Source of the DNA: Chloroflexia bacterium SDU3-3
GTDB lineage: Bacteria; Chloroflexota; Chloroflexia; Chloroflexales; Roseiflexaceae
Length of the DNA: 64,000 nucleotides
Assembly (NCBI GenBank): GCA_009268125.1
Contig: WBOU01000005.1
Coordinates: 310,001 to 374,000, forward strand
Direction of reading: 5' to 3'
A program made the translations under genes and the position numbers. The notes below the pieces were generated by a model, which had not been told where the DNA came from, made no database searches, and saw only the letters and a program-made list of their open reading frames with translations. This document shows positions 9,233-16,806 of this stretch, in pieces. Each line of letters opens with the position of its first letter. Within the stretch, counting starts at the first letter, position 1.

Positions 9233-9670
9233 TTACTGCTGGGGCGCGTCGGTGATCGCAAACAGCAGCTCGGCCTCGCACACCAGCTTGCCATCCACCG
9301 TGGCCACGCCGGTGCCGCGCCCGATGTTGCGGCGCATCTTGTCGAGCTTGGTCTCCAGCCGCAGCACGTCGCCGGGGCGCACCATCTGCTTGAAGCGCAC
9401 CTTGTCGATGCCCGCGAAGATCACGAACTTGCCCTTGTACTCATCCATGCTGAGCGCGACCACGCCGCCCGCCTGGGCCATGGCCTCCACGATCAGCACG
9501 CCGGGCATGATCGGCACCTCGGGGAAGTGGCCCTGGAAGAACGGCTCGTTGACCGTCACCAGCTTCTCGGCCACGGCGCGCACGCCTGGCTCAAGCTCGA
9601 TGATCCGGTCGAGCAGCAGAAACGGGTAGCGGTGCGGGATGATCCGCATGATCTCCTGCGCGGTAAGCAT
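9233..9670 (-). CDS. fabZ: 3-hydroxyacyl-[acyl-carrier-protein] dehydratase FabZ
   Basis: 145-residue hot-dog fold enzyme that dehydrates (3R)-hydroxyacyl-ACP in fatty-acid elongation. The N-terminus ([23 protein letters not shown]) and active-site helix ([23 protein letters not shown], with catalytic His and Glu) are typical of FabZ rather than FabA. Length is normal. It stands alone here, between tRNA-Leu and a divergent methyltransferase, with no other fab genes nearby. Confidence 0.96.
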   Translation of the reverse strand: MLTAQEIMRIIPHRYPFLLLDRIIELEPGVRAVAEKLVTVNEPFFQGHFPEVPIMPGVLIVEAMAQAGGVVALSMDEYKGKFVIFAGIDKVRFKQMVRPGDVLRLETKLDKMRRNIGRGTGVATVDGKLVCEAELLFAITDAPQQ

Positions 9671-9872
9671 GGCGAAAGCTCCTTGTATGCCGGTTGTCTC
9701 CGGCCTGCCATTATAGCCGAAGACGCGCGCCCGGACGCGCCCCAGGCCAGCCCGCGCGCCGAAGAATCCCGAGGAGTCTCAACAGGTCATTACGACCGCC
9801 CATCCCAGGGCGGGCCGAAGATTCAGGCGGCTGCATGGTACAATAGCGCCTGGCACACAGAAGGAGCAGCGC

Positions 9873-10652
9873 GTGAGCGGCATCTACCACGACTACGCCC
9901 CGTTCTACGATGGCAGCGGCCAGATGCGCTTCGCCATATTGGTGGCGCACTACCTGGGCGACGTGCTGGCCCGCCACCCCGCGCCGGGGCGGCGCGCGCT
10001 CGACCTGGCATGCGGCACCGGCACGCTGGCGCTGATGCTGGCCGACGAGGGCTGGGATGTGCTGGGCGTCGATGGCTCGCAGGCCATGCTGGCCCTGGCC
10101 CGCGCCAAGGCCGCCGCGCTGGAGACCGCCGGGCGCGCCAGCTTCGCGCTGGGCGACATGCGCAGCTTCGCGCTGGGCCCGCAGGCCGCGCCAGGGCTGC
10201 GGCCCAGCAGCTACCACCTGGCCACCTGCACCTACGACAGCCTCAACTACCTGCTGCGCGAGGAGGAGCTGGCGGCGTGCTTCGCCAACGTGGCCCACGC
10301 GCTGGCCCCAGGCGGCCTGTTCTTCGCCGATATGAACACCCGGCACTTCCTAGAGCACGACTGGGACCCCGTGATCGTGGATGAGAGCGAGGGCTTCGTG
10401 CAGATCTCGCAGAGCGACTTCGACCCGGCCAGCGCCTGCTCCACCATGGTGGTCACAGGCTTCGCTGGCGACGACGTGCGCGGCTATCAGCGCTTCGAGG
10501 AGACCCACGTGGAGCGCGCCTACCCGCCAGAGACGGTGGCGCGGCTGCTGGAGCAGGCCGGGCTGGCGGTGGAGGCCGCCTACGATTGCTTCACCCACCA
10601 GCCGCCCTACGAGGCCTCGCAGCGGATCGCCTGGATCGCACGCAAGCCCTAG
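9873..10652 (+). CDS. Class I SAM-dependent methyltransferase
   Basis: 259 residues; Rossmann methyltransferase with motif I LDLACGTGTLALMLADEGWDVLGVDGS (about 45-70). The Asp ending strand 2 (GVD) should bind the ribose of SAM, and motif II/III follow in the TYDSLNYLLREEELAACFANVAHALAPGG stretch. GTG start with AAGGAG six bases upstream. Substrate unknown. It is 30 bases upstream of the asparaginase gene and probably co-transcribed with it. Confidence 0.88.
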   Translation: MSGIYHDYAPFYDGSGQMRFAILVAHYLGDVLARHPAPGRRALDLACGTGTLALMLADEGWDVLGVDGSQAMLALARAKAAALETAGRASFALGDMRSFALGPQAAPGLRPSSYHLATCTYDSLNYLLREEELAACFANVAHALAPGGLFFADMNTRHFLEHDWDPVIVDESEGFVQISQSDFDPASACSTMVVTGFAGDDVRGYQRFEETHVERAYPPETVARLLEQAGLAVEAAYDCFTHQPPYEASQRIAWIARKP

Positions 10653-10682
10653 CAGCCGCCCATCTGTACAGAGGAGACCCCG

Positions 10683-11648
10683 TTGAAAAAAGCCATCATC
10701 ATCACAACCGGCGGGACGATCGCCATGAAGCGCAGCCCCATGGTCGGCGGCGCGGTGCCAACCCTCAAAGGCGATGATTTCCTGGCCCAGCTGCCGCGCT
10801 CGGGCATCGACCTGGCCTTCGAGGAGTTCTCCAACCTGCCGAGCAGCCACATCACGCCCACCCAGGCGCTAGACCTGAGCCGCAGGGTCGAGGCGGCGCT
10901 GCGCGCGCCCGATGTGGATGGCGTGGTGGTGACGCACGGCACCGACACGCTGGAGGAGACCGCCTACCTGCTCGACCTGACGATCAACTCGCCCAAGCCG
11001 GTGGTGGTGACTGGCTCGATGCGCACCGCCACCTCGCTGGGCTACGATGGGCTGGCCAACCTGGCCGCCGCCATCCGCGTGGCCGTGGCCCCCGACGCGC
11101 GCGATCTGGGCACGCTGGTGGTGTTCGACGACGCGATCTACGCCGCATCCGAGGCCCAGAAAACCCACAGCCAGGTGACACACGCCTTCGAGGCGCCGGG
11201 CAGCGGCCCGCTGGGCCGGGTGGACAGCGAGCGGGTCTGGATCACCCACCGGCCAGCCCGCCACCAGTACATCCCCTGCGCGCGGCTGGATGAGATGGTG
11301 GACATGATCACGATCACCCAGGGCGGCGACGAGCGCCAGCTGCGCCACTCGATCGAGGATGGGGTGGCGGGGATCGTGATCGAGGCGTTCGGCAGCGGGC
11401 GCGTGCCGCCGTGGTGGCTGCCCACCATCACCGAGGCCATCCAGCAGCGCACGGCTATCTGCGTGACGAGCCGCTGCGGCGCTGGCACGCTGGGCGACGA
11501 GTATGGCTATGTCGGCTCGTACCACGACCTGAAGCGGGCGGGGGTGCTGTTCGGGCACAACCTGAACGGCCCGAAGGCGCGGATCAAGCTGATGGTGGCG
11601 CTGGGCGCGGCCCGCTACCCCGAGGAGCTGCGCACCTGGTTCGCGTAG
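10683..11648 (+). CDS. L-asparaginase (type I/II amidohydrolase)
   Basis: 321-residue asparaginase/glutaminase-family enzyme hydrolysing asparagine to aspartate and ammonia. First catalytic Thr motif IITTGGTIAMK (residues 6-16); second motif VVTHGTDTLEETAYLLDL (about 79-96) with the Thr-Asp pair of the second triad. No signal peptide, so cytoplasmic. Start preceded by GAGGAG. Its stop is followed at once by a strong terminator, ending the two-gene unit. Confidence 0.93.
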   Translation: MKKAIIITTGGTIAMKRSPMVGGAVPTLKGDDFLAQLPRSGIDLAFEEFSNLPSSHITPTQALDLSRRVEAALRAPDVDGVVVTHGTDTLEETAYLLDLTINSPKPVVVTGSMRTATSLGYDGLANLAAAIRVAVAPDARDLGTLVVFDDAIYAASEAQKTHSQVTHAFEAPGSGPLGRVDSERVWITHRPARHQYIPCARLDEMVDMITITQGGDERQLRHSIEDGVAGIVIEAFGSGRVPPWWLPTITEAIQQRTAICVTSRCGAGTLGDEYGYVGSYHDLKRAGVLFGHNLNGPKARIKLMVALGAARYPEELRTWFA

Positions 11649-11671
11649 CGCCCGCGCAGCGCTTGCTCTAC

Positions 11672-11702
11672 GGCTGGGCCGCGTGCGGCCCAGCCTTTTT
11701 TG
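11672..11702 (+). terminator. Intrinsic terminator after asparaginase
   Basis: An 11-bp stem (GGCTGGGCCGC, 2-base loop) followed by seven T residues. Confidence 0.9.
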
Positions 11703-11910
11703 TGGGCCAGCCGCTGCGGGGGATACGGGCTGCGCCAGGTCTTTTTTGTGATAAATCTGGGGTTCACCGGCCCGGCAGGGGGGCACCGGGTAAAAGAGCT
11801 TTTTCGGCGCTCATGTTCTAGATGCACCGATACGGATACATCGATCACTTTAGCTATGTTGTTGATCTGAAGTGCTTGCTCCCATGGGCAATGGCGGTTC
11901 TGCTTGGTTG

Positions 11911-12090
11911 CTGGGTGGATGCCCTGCGCGGGCAGCGCCTAGGGGCCAGCCCCTAGGAACCCCGCCAGGGGGCGTTGCCCCCTTGGAACCCCCAATTTGA
12001 GGCGTTCCTACGCCGCTTGCTGGTAGCTGGTGTTCGTGCATATGGCCAGTTGGCGCGAGCAGCACCTTCGCCGCATGGGCTAGGTGGGAT
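11911..12090 (+). repeat. R1 dispersed repeat, copy A
   Basis: About 180 bp. Order of blocks: GGGTGGATGCCCT, GGGGCCAGCCCCT, GAACCCCGCCAGGGGGCG, CCCCCTTGGAACCCCC, AATTTG-GGCGTTCCTA, CTGGTGTTCGTGCATATGG and CACCTTCGCCGCATGGG. The same order recurs near 28.5 kb, 46.8 kb and, in part, 47.1 kb. Two short internal inverted repeats could fold as hairpins. Confidence 0.85.
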
Positions 12091-12111
12091 GGCGGTTAAC
12101 CCTGATCTCGA

Positions 12112-12145
12112 TTGCCCCTCGCGTCTTCGTGTCTGCGTGGTGAAT
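12112..12145 (-). repeat. R2 short-period repeat remnant
   Basis: CGCGTCTTCGTGTCTGCGTGG is the complement of the CCACGAAGAC-type unit. It directly follows R1 copy A. Confidence 0.6.
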
Positions 12146-12234
12146 ATTCTTCTGCGCAGCGGCCATGTTTTGCGAAGGGCCTGAAGCGGATATAATGCAC
12201 ACATGGCTTTTTTGCACCTGGAATAGTAGACACC

Positions 12235-13005
12235 ATGCTTCTTACGGTTGATATTGGCAACACAAACATCAAGCTGGGCCTCTACAAGGGCGAGGAGATG
12301 GTGGCGCACTGGCGCGTGGCCACCGAGCGCCACCGCCTGGCCGACGAGTACGCCGGGCTGATCCGCAACCTGTTCATCATGGGCGGCATCCGCATGGATG
12401 CCATCCACGGCTGCGCGATCTCGTGCGTGGTGCCGCCGCTCACCGGCCAGTTCCGCGAGATGTGCCGCAGCTACCTGGGCTTCGAGCCACTGGTGGCCAG
12501 CGCACATGTGAAGACCGGGCTGACCTACCAGATCGACACCCCGCACGAGCTGGGGGCCGACCGCATCTCGAACTCGCTGGCGGCCTACCACAAGTATGGC
12601 GGCCCGGTGATCGCGGTGGCGTTCGGCACGGCCACCGCCTTCGACATCGTGCTGGATGGCGGCACCTATATCGGCGGGGCGATCGCCCCGGGCATCGGCA
12701 TCTCCGCCGACGCGCTGTTCCGGCTGGCCGCCAAGCTCTACTCGGTGGAGCTGGTGCGCCCGCCGAAGGTGATCGGCAAGAACACCGTGCACTACATGCA
12801 ATCGGGCCTGATCCTGGGCTACACCGGCCTGGTGGAGGGGCTGGTGCGGCGCATGAGCGACGAGCTGGGGTTCCGGCCCAAGGTGGTGGCCACCGGCGGG
12901 CTGGCCGATGTGATCGCGGGCGAGACCGACGCGATCGACGTGGTAGAGCCGCTGCTGACGCTTGAGGGGCTGCGGATCATGCACGGGCTGAACTATAGCG
13001 AATGA
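12235..13005 (+). CDS. coaX: Type III pantothenate kinase
   Basis: 256-residue CoaX, phosphorylating pantothenate in the first step of coenzyme A synthesis. ASKHA-fold motifs are visible: LLTVDIGNTNIKLGLY (phosphate-1 loop, residues 2-17), LGADRISNSLAAY (pantothenate-binding GADR) and VAFGTATAFDIVLDGGTYIGGAIAPG (about 127-152). Length fits the family. First gene of a run coaX-menG-DUF4230-era with gaps of 17-42 bases, likely one transcript. Confidence 0.95.
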   Translation: MLLTVDIGNTNIKLGLYKGEEMVAHWRVATERHRLADEYAGLIRNLFIMGGIRMDAIHGCAISCVVPPLTGQFREMCRSYLGFEPLVASAHVKTGLTYQIDTPHELGADRISNSLAAYHKYGGPVIAVAFGTATAFDIVLDGGTYIGGAIAPGIGISADALFRLAAKLYSVELVRPPKVIGKNTVHYMQSGLILGYTGLVEGLVRRMSDELGFRPKVVATGGLADVIAGETDAIDVVEPLLTLEGLRIMHGLNYSE

Positions 13006-13042
13006 CACTCAGGCGGCCTGCCGCACAAGATAGGAAACTGCG

Positions 13043-13756
13043 ATGTCCGTGCTTCCTTCCCCCGACGAGAAATCGGCCTATGTCGAGCAGATGTTCAGCC
13101 GGATCGCCGACGGCTACGACACCATGAATCGGATCATGACGTTCGGGCTGGACCAGAGCTGGCGAAACTACGCCGCCGACAGCATCGGGCTGGCCTCCAA
13201 CGGTCGCGTGCTGGATCTGGGCTGCGGCACCGGCGACTTTTTGCCCATCCTGGCGCAGCGGGCCTACGACGGCATGGTGGTGGGGGCCGACTACACCCTG
13301 CCCATGATGCAGGAGGGCCTGGGCAAGCTAGCCAAGCTGGGCGGGCGCGGCAGCTTCATCCAGGGCGACGCGCTGCGCCTGCCCTTCGCCGATGGCGCGT
13401 TCGACGCGATCACCACCGGCTTCATGATGCGCAACGTGACCGACATCGGCGCGGCCTTCCGCGAGATGGCGCGCGTGACGCGGCCAGGGGGTCGGGTGGC
13501 CTGCCTGGAGGTAGCGCGGCCCAAGAACCCGCTGGTGCGGCTGGGGCACGGCGTGTACTTCTACCACATGGTGCCGCTGATCGCCCGCGCGCTGGGGGCC
13601 GACCCCACGGCCTACCGCTACCTGCCGCAGTCGGCCCAGGCCTTCCCCCAGCCCGAGCGGCTGGCCGAGATCATGGCGGATGCGGGCTGGGGCGAGGTGC
13701 GCTACACCCTGCTGGGCTTCGGCGCGGTGGCCGTGCATATTGGCGTGAAGAAGTAG
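13043..13756 (+). CDS. menG: Demethylmenaquinone methyltransferase (UbiE/MenG)
   Basis: 237 residues. UbiE/COQ5 signatures: VEQMFSRIADGYDTMNRIMTFGLDQSWR near the N-terminus, motif I VLDLGCGTGDF, and the C-terminal MRNVTDIGAAFREMARVTRPGGRVACLEVARP. The likely reaction is the last C-methylation of menaquinone. The ubiquinone branch is improbable if the host belongs to Chloroflexota, which use menaquinone. AGGAAA precedes the ATG. Confidence 0.93.
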   Translation: MSVLPSPDEKSAYVEQMFSRIADGYDTMNRIMTFGLDQSWRNYAADSIGLASNGRVLDLGCGTGDFLPILAQRAYDGMVVGADYTLPMMQEGLGKLAKLGGRGSFIQGDALRLPFADGAFDAITTGFMMRNVTDIGAAFREMARVTRPGGRVACLEVARPKNPLVRLGHGVYFYHMVPLIARALGADPTAYRYLPQSAQAFPQPERLAEIMADAGWGEVRYTLLGFGAVAVHIGVKK

Positions 13757-13773
13757 AGTGAGGAGGCGACGCT

Positions 13774-14688
13774 ATGCCTCGATATGAGGATGACGAGCGC
13801 GACGAGCGCGACGAGCGCAGCCGCCGCGAGGGCCTGGCCCCACGGCAGCGCGACAGCCTGATCGAGCGGCGGCTGCGCGCGCGGCGCGGCGAGGACTACG
13901 ACGACGAGGATGACGACTTCGCGCCGATGCCGCGCTACCGCTCGGCCCCGGCGGGCTACCCCGCGCCCACCAGCAGGATGGGCAACATCCTCTATATCCT
14001 GCTGGGCGTCGCCGCCCTGATAGCGCTGGTCGCCATCGTCGCGCCGCGCATGGTGGGCAGCCTGGTGCCCACGGTCAGCCTGCCCAGCGTGCCCAACGTG
14101 CCCGCCGCCATCCAGCAGGTGGTGGCCACGCCCACCGCCACCGTGATCGACCGCGGCGGCACCATCCTGCAGATCCGCAGCCTGAACAGGCTGGAGACCA
14201 ACCAGTTCAGCGCCGAGCGCGTGATCGAGGCCAAGATCGAGCGCGGCAACCCGCTGGACATGGTGCTGGGCGACAAGCTGCTGCTGATCGCCAGCGGCAC
14301 GGTGATCTCGGGCGTAGACATGGGCAAGCTGGCCGACCAAGATGTGACGATCTCGCCCGACGGCAAGACCATCACGATCAGCCTGCCGCCGTCCGAGATC
14401 TTCATCCAGACACTCGACAACGAGCGCACGCGGGTCTACGACCGCACCACCGGCATCTTCGCCAACCAGGACAAAGACCTGGAGAGCAAGGCCCGGCTGG
14501 AGGCCGACGCCCAGATCCTGCAGGCCGCCTGCGAGGCCAACGTGCTGCAGAAGGCCGCCGACGAGGCCAAGACGGCACTGACCATGACTATGCGGCTGGC
14601 CGGTTTCCAGGAGGTGGTCGTCAACGCCAGCGCGGGCCAGTGCGTGGCCCCCGCCGTCGTGCCCACCGCCCAGGCCGCCCAGCCATAG
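13774..14688 (+). CDS. Membrane-anchored DUF4230 protein
   Basis: 304 residues. A strongly charged N-terminus (alternating acidic and basic residues, about 1-50) precedes one transmembrane helix (ILYILLGVAALIALVAIVAPRMV, about 70-92). The external or cytoplasmic DUF4230 domain follows (STAERVIEAKIERG-like region, then LLLIASGTVISGVDMGKLADQDVTI and the repeat-like KTITISLPPSEIFIQTLDNERTRVYDRTTGIF). Function of the family is unknown. An AGGAGG site precedes the ATG. It sits between menG and era in an apparent operon. Confidence 0.8.
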   Translation: MPRYEDDERDERDERSRREGLAPRQRDSLIERRLRARRGEDYDDEDDDFAPMPRYRSAPAGYPAPTSRMGNILYILLGVAALIALVAIVAPRMVGSLVPTVSLPSVPNVPAAIQQVVATPTATVIDRGGTILQIRSLNRLETNQFSAERVIEAKIERGNPLDMVLGDKLLLIASGTVISGVDMGKLADQDVTISPDGKTITISLPPSEIFIQTLDNERTRVYDRTTGIFANQDKDLESKARLEADAQILQAACEANVLQKAADEAKTALTMTMRLAGFQEVVVNASAGQCVAPAVVPTAQAAQP

Positions 14689-14730
14689 AAAAAATAACCG
14701 CCGCCAGCTGCGGCAACAAAGGAATGTTGA

Positions 14731-16113
14731 ATGATTGCTATCTCCCACGACCCCGACTCCGGAACGCTCTACTGGTACTTCACCGACATCATCGCGGGCA
14801 GCACCGATGGCGAGGGCGAGTGCGACGCCACGCTGCTGCTGGATGAGGACGGCCAGATCATCGGCCTAGAGCTTGAGCTGGACGGCAGCGTCAGCAAGAG
14901 CGACCTAACCTTCGCGCTGGGCCACCCCGGCGTGCGCTACGACCCGGCCACCTACACGCTCAGCATCCAGCTGCTGGAGGCCGCCGACATCGACGCCCAG
15001 CCGATCTCCGAGTCGGCCATCCTCGACTTCGATCTCGTGGGCATGATCCAGGGCGCGGAGATCCAGCCCGCCAAGACCTTTGGGCTGGACACCCGGCTGG
15101 AGCGGCTCGCGCCATTCATGGTCAATCTGGATGAGGCCGAGGATGAGGGCGAGGGCGAAGCGCCGATCGCGCCGCCCGCCATCCCCCCAGCCGCCGAGCA
15201 GGCCGCACCCGCCGCTGAGCCAGAGAAGAGCATCCGCTCGGGCTTCGTGGCGCTGGTGGGCAAGCCCAACGTGGGCAAGTCCACGCTGCTCAACGCCATA
15301 CTGGGCGAGAAGGTGGCGATCACCTCGCCCAAGCCGCAGACCACGCGCATCCCCATGCGCGGCATCTACACGCGGCCCGACGCCCAGGTGATCTTTGTGG
15401 ACACCCCCGGCATCCACGACCCACGCACCAAGCTGGGCAGCTTCATGGTCGACCAGGCCCGCCGCGCCATCCCCGACGCCGACATCATCTGCTTTGTGGT
15501 CGACATCTCCGAGCCGCCCAGCAGGCTCGACCGCAAGATCGCCGAGCTGATGCGCCGCACCCGCACGCCCAAGCTGCTGGTGCTCAACAAGGTGGATCTG
15601 CCCACCCCCAAGGGCCAGCAGAACCTTGAGGCCTACCGCGCCCTGGGCACGTGGGACATGGAGCTGGCCGTCTCGGCCACCAAGCAGAAGGGCCTAGACA
15701 CCCTGCTGGATGAGCTGGTCAAGCGCCTGCCCGAGGGCGCGCAGCTCTTCCCCGACGGCCAGCGCACCGACCAGGGCAGTCGCGAGCGCGCATCCGAGCT
15801 GGTGCGCGAGCAGGTGCTGCGGCTCACCGAGCAGGAGGTGCCCCACAGCGTGGCCGTAGAGGTGGAAGAGTGGGAGGAGCGCGGTGCGGCAATTTATATG
15901 CGCATGACCGTTTATGTAGAAAAGGAATCGCAGAAGGCCATCTTGATCGGCGCGAAGGGTGCCATGCTCAAGCAGATCGGCAGCCGCGCCCGCACCGGCA
16001 TCGAGCGCATGCTAGGGCGAGCGGCCTACCTCGACCTGTGGGTAAAGACCCGCACCAACTGGCGCGACGACCCCTCGTCGCTGCGCTGGCTGGGCTACAC
16101 CGACAAATCGTAA
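14731..16113 (+). CDS. era: GTPase Era with extra N-terminal domain
   Basis: 460 residues, about 160 longer than ordinary Era. The C-terminal 295 residues are a complete Era: G1 GKPNVGKST, G3 DTPG, G4 NKVD, and a KH domain with IGAKGAMLKQIGSRARTGIERMLG for binding 16S rRNA during 30S assembly. The first 125 residues (ISHDPDSGTLYWYF, ATLLLDEDGQIIGLELE, VRYDPATYTLSIQL) form two repeats resembling DUF2283-type beta modules, joined by an acidic then Ala/Pro-rich linker. AAGGA precedes the ATG and there is no internal start site at the domain border, so the fusion appears genuine. Confidence 0.93.
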   Translation: MIAISHDPDSGTLYWYFTDIIAGSTDGEGECDATLLLDEDGQIIGLELELDGSVSKSDLTFALGHPGVRYDPATYTLSIQLLEAADIDAQPISESAILDFDLVGMIQGAEIQPAKTFGLDTRLERLAPFMVNLDEAEDEGEGEAPIAPPAIPPAAEQAAPAAEPEKSIRSGFVALVGKPNVGKSTLLNAILGEKVAITSPKPQTTRIPMRGIYTRPDAQVIFVDTPGIHDPRTKLGSFMVDQARRAIPDADIICFVVDISEPPSRLDRKIAELMRRTRTPKLLVLNKVDLPTPKGQQNLEAYRALGTWDMELAVSATKQKGLDTLLDELVKRLPEGAQLFPDGQRTDQGSRERASELVREQVLRLTEQEVPHSVAVEVEEWEERGAAIYMRMTVYVEKESQKAILIGAKGAMLKQIGSRARTGIERMLGRAAYLDLWVKTRTNWRDDPSSLRWLGYTDKS

Positions 16114-16360
16114 CTACGACAGCGCATGTGCATGCGGCGGCGGTGAACAATGTTTCACCGTAATTCACTATCGTAACTCTGGTTTTGTTTGTGCGGCGTG
16201 GTACAATACCAAGCATACGATATATGCCCCTAGGGTTGGTACCCGATGAAGCTGGGACCGGACGCCTATGGATGTTGAGTAGTGGCTCTGTTATACTTCG
16301 CCTGTATTTTTTGTACAGGTTCAGCGGCACCGCTCACGGATTGCTAAAAGGAGTCGTACC

Positions 16361-16504
16361 ATGGTGACATTGATGCTGGTCGTGGCCCTCGCGGTGTTCG
16401 CAGCCCTGATCCTGCGCGCCAACGATAGCACCACCAAGCGCGAGCAAGTGCGCGTTCCGATCTACATCGAAAACATCTACGCCCGCCGCCGCCGCCGCGA
16501 GTAG
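16361..16504 (+). CDS. 47-residue single-pass membrane peptide
   Basis: An AAAGGAG site eight bases before ATG opens a 47-codon frame. It encodes a hydrophobic N-terminal helix (VTLMLVVALAVFAALILRA), a short polar middle and a very basic end (YARRRRRE). It is likely an inner-membrane micropeptide with the basic tail in the cytoplasm. A dedicated strong terminator follows 16 bases later, supporting a real transcription unit. The leader (16114-16360) holds TACAAT and TATACT elements and a small hairpin. Function unknown. Confidence 0.6.
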   Translation: MVTLMLVVALAVFAALILRANDSTTKREQVRVPIYIENIYARRRRRE

Positions 16505-16520
16505 TGCGCGTTTCTATAGA

Positions 16521-16566
16521 AACACGAAGGCCGTCCCCCGATCGCTCGGGGGACGGCCTTCGTGTT
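16521..16566. terminator. Bidirectional terminator
   Basis: A 21-bp perfect stem with a TCGC loop between the 47-residue peptide gene and the convergent leader-peptide gene. Confidence 0.85.
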
Positions 16567-16586
16567 CCGCATCCGGTCGGTAGCGC

Positions 16587-16805
16587 CTAGGCGAAGCCCG
16601 CGCCGCTTGTCTTCGAGATGCGCTTGTCCAGCGTGCCCGAGAAGGCCAGCAGGCTGGTGGCATCCAGCTGCTCCAGCGCATCCAGCTCATCCTCGGTCAG
16701 ATCGTAGTCTTTGCATGCCTCGTGGGCGTTGTCGATCAGGGCCTGACGAAATGCGGCGTCGGTCACCGCGCGCCCGATGACGCGCTCCACCTCATTCTGC
16801 GACAT
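16587..16805 (-). CDS. NHLP-like leader peptide / candidate RiPP precursor
   Basis: 72 residues. The sequence SQNEVERVIGRAVTDAAFRQALIDN, then EACKDYDLTEDELDALEQLD, matches the nitrile-hydratase-like leader peptide (NHLP) clan as I remember it, in particular the Os1348/Franean1_4349-type small proteins. It ends in a short tail, AFSGTLDKRISKTSGAGFA, with Ser/Thr/Gly but no Cys; the only Cys lies in the leader. The gene starts one base after the stop of the giant cyclase/STAND gene (TAA-C-ATG), so translation is coupled. No YcaO, lanthionine synthetase, radical SAM or exporter gene is adjacent, so the peptide may be a regulated partner rather than a toxin precursor. Confidence 0.75.
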   Translation of the reverse strand: MSQNEVERVIGRAVTDAAFRQALIDNAHEACKDYDLTEDELDALEQLDATSLLAFSGTLDKRISKTSGAGFA

Positions 16806-16806
16806 G

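Larger units (their letters stand above)
11703..12234. other. Gene-free region with repeats before coaX
   Basis: It holds an R1 repeat copy and an R2 remnant, listed separately, and no credible gene. A perfect TATAAT at 12191-12196 with a weak -35 is the best candidate promoter for coaX. Open frames across the R1 copy also appear in other R1 copies but lack start signals. Confidence 0.6.
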
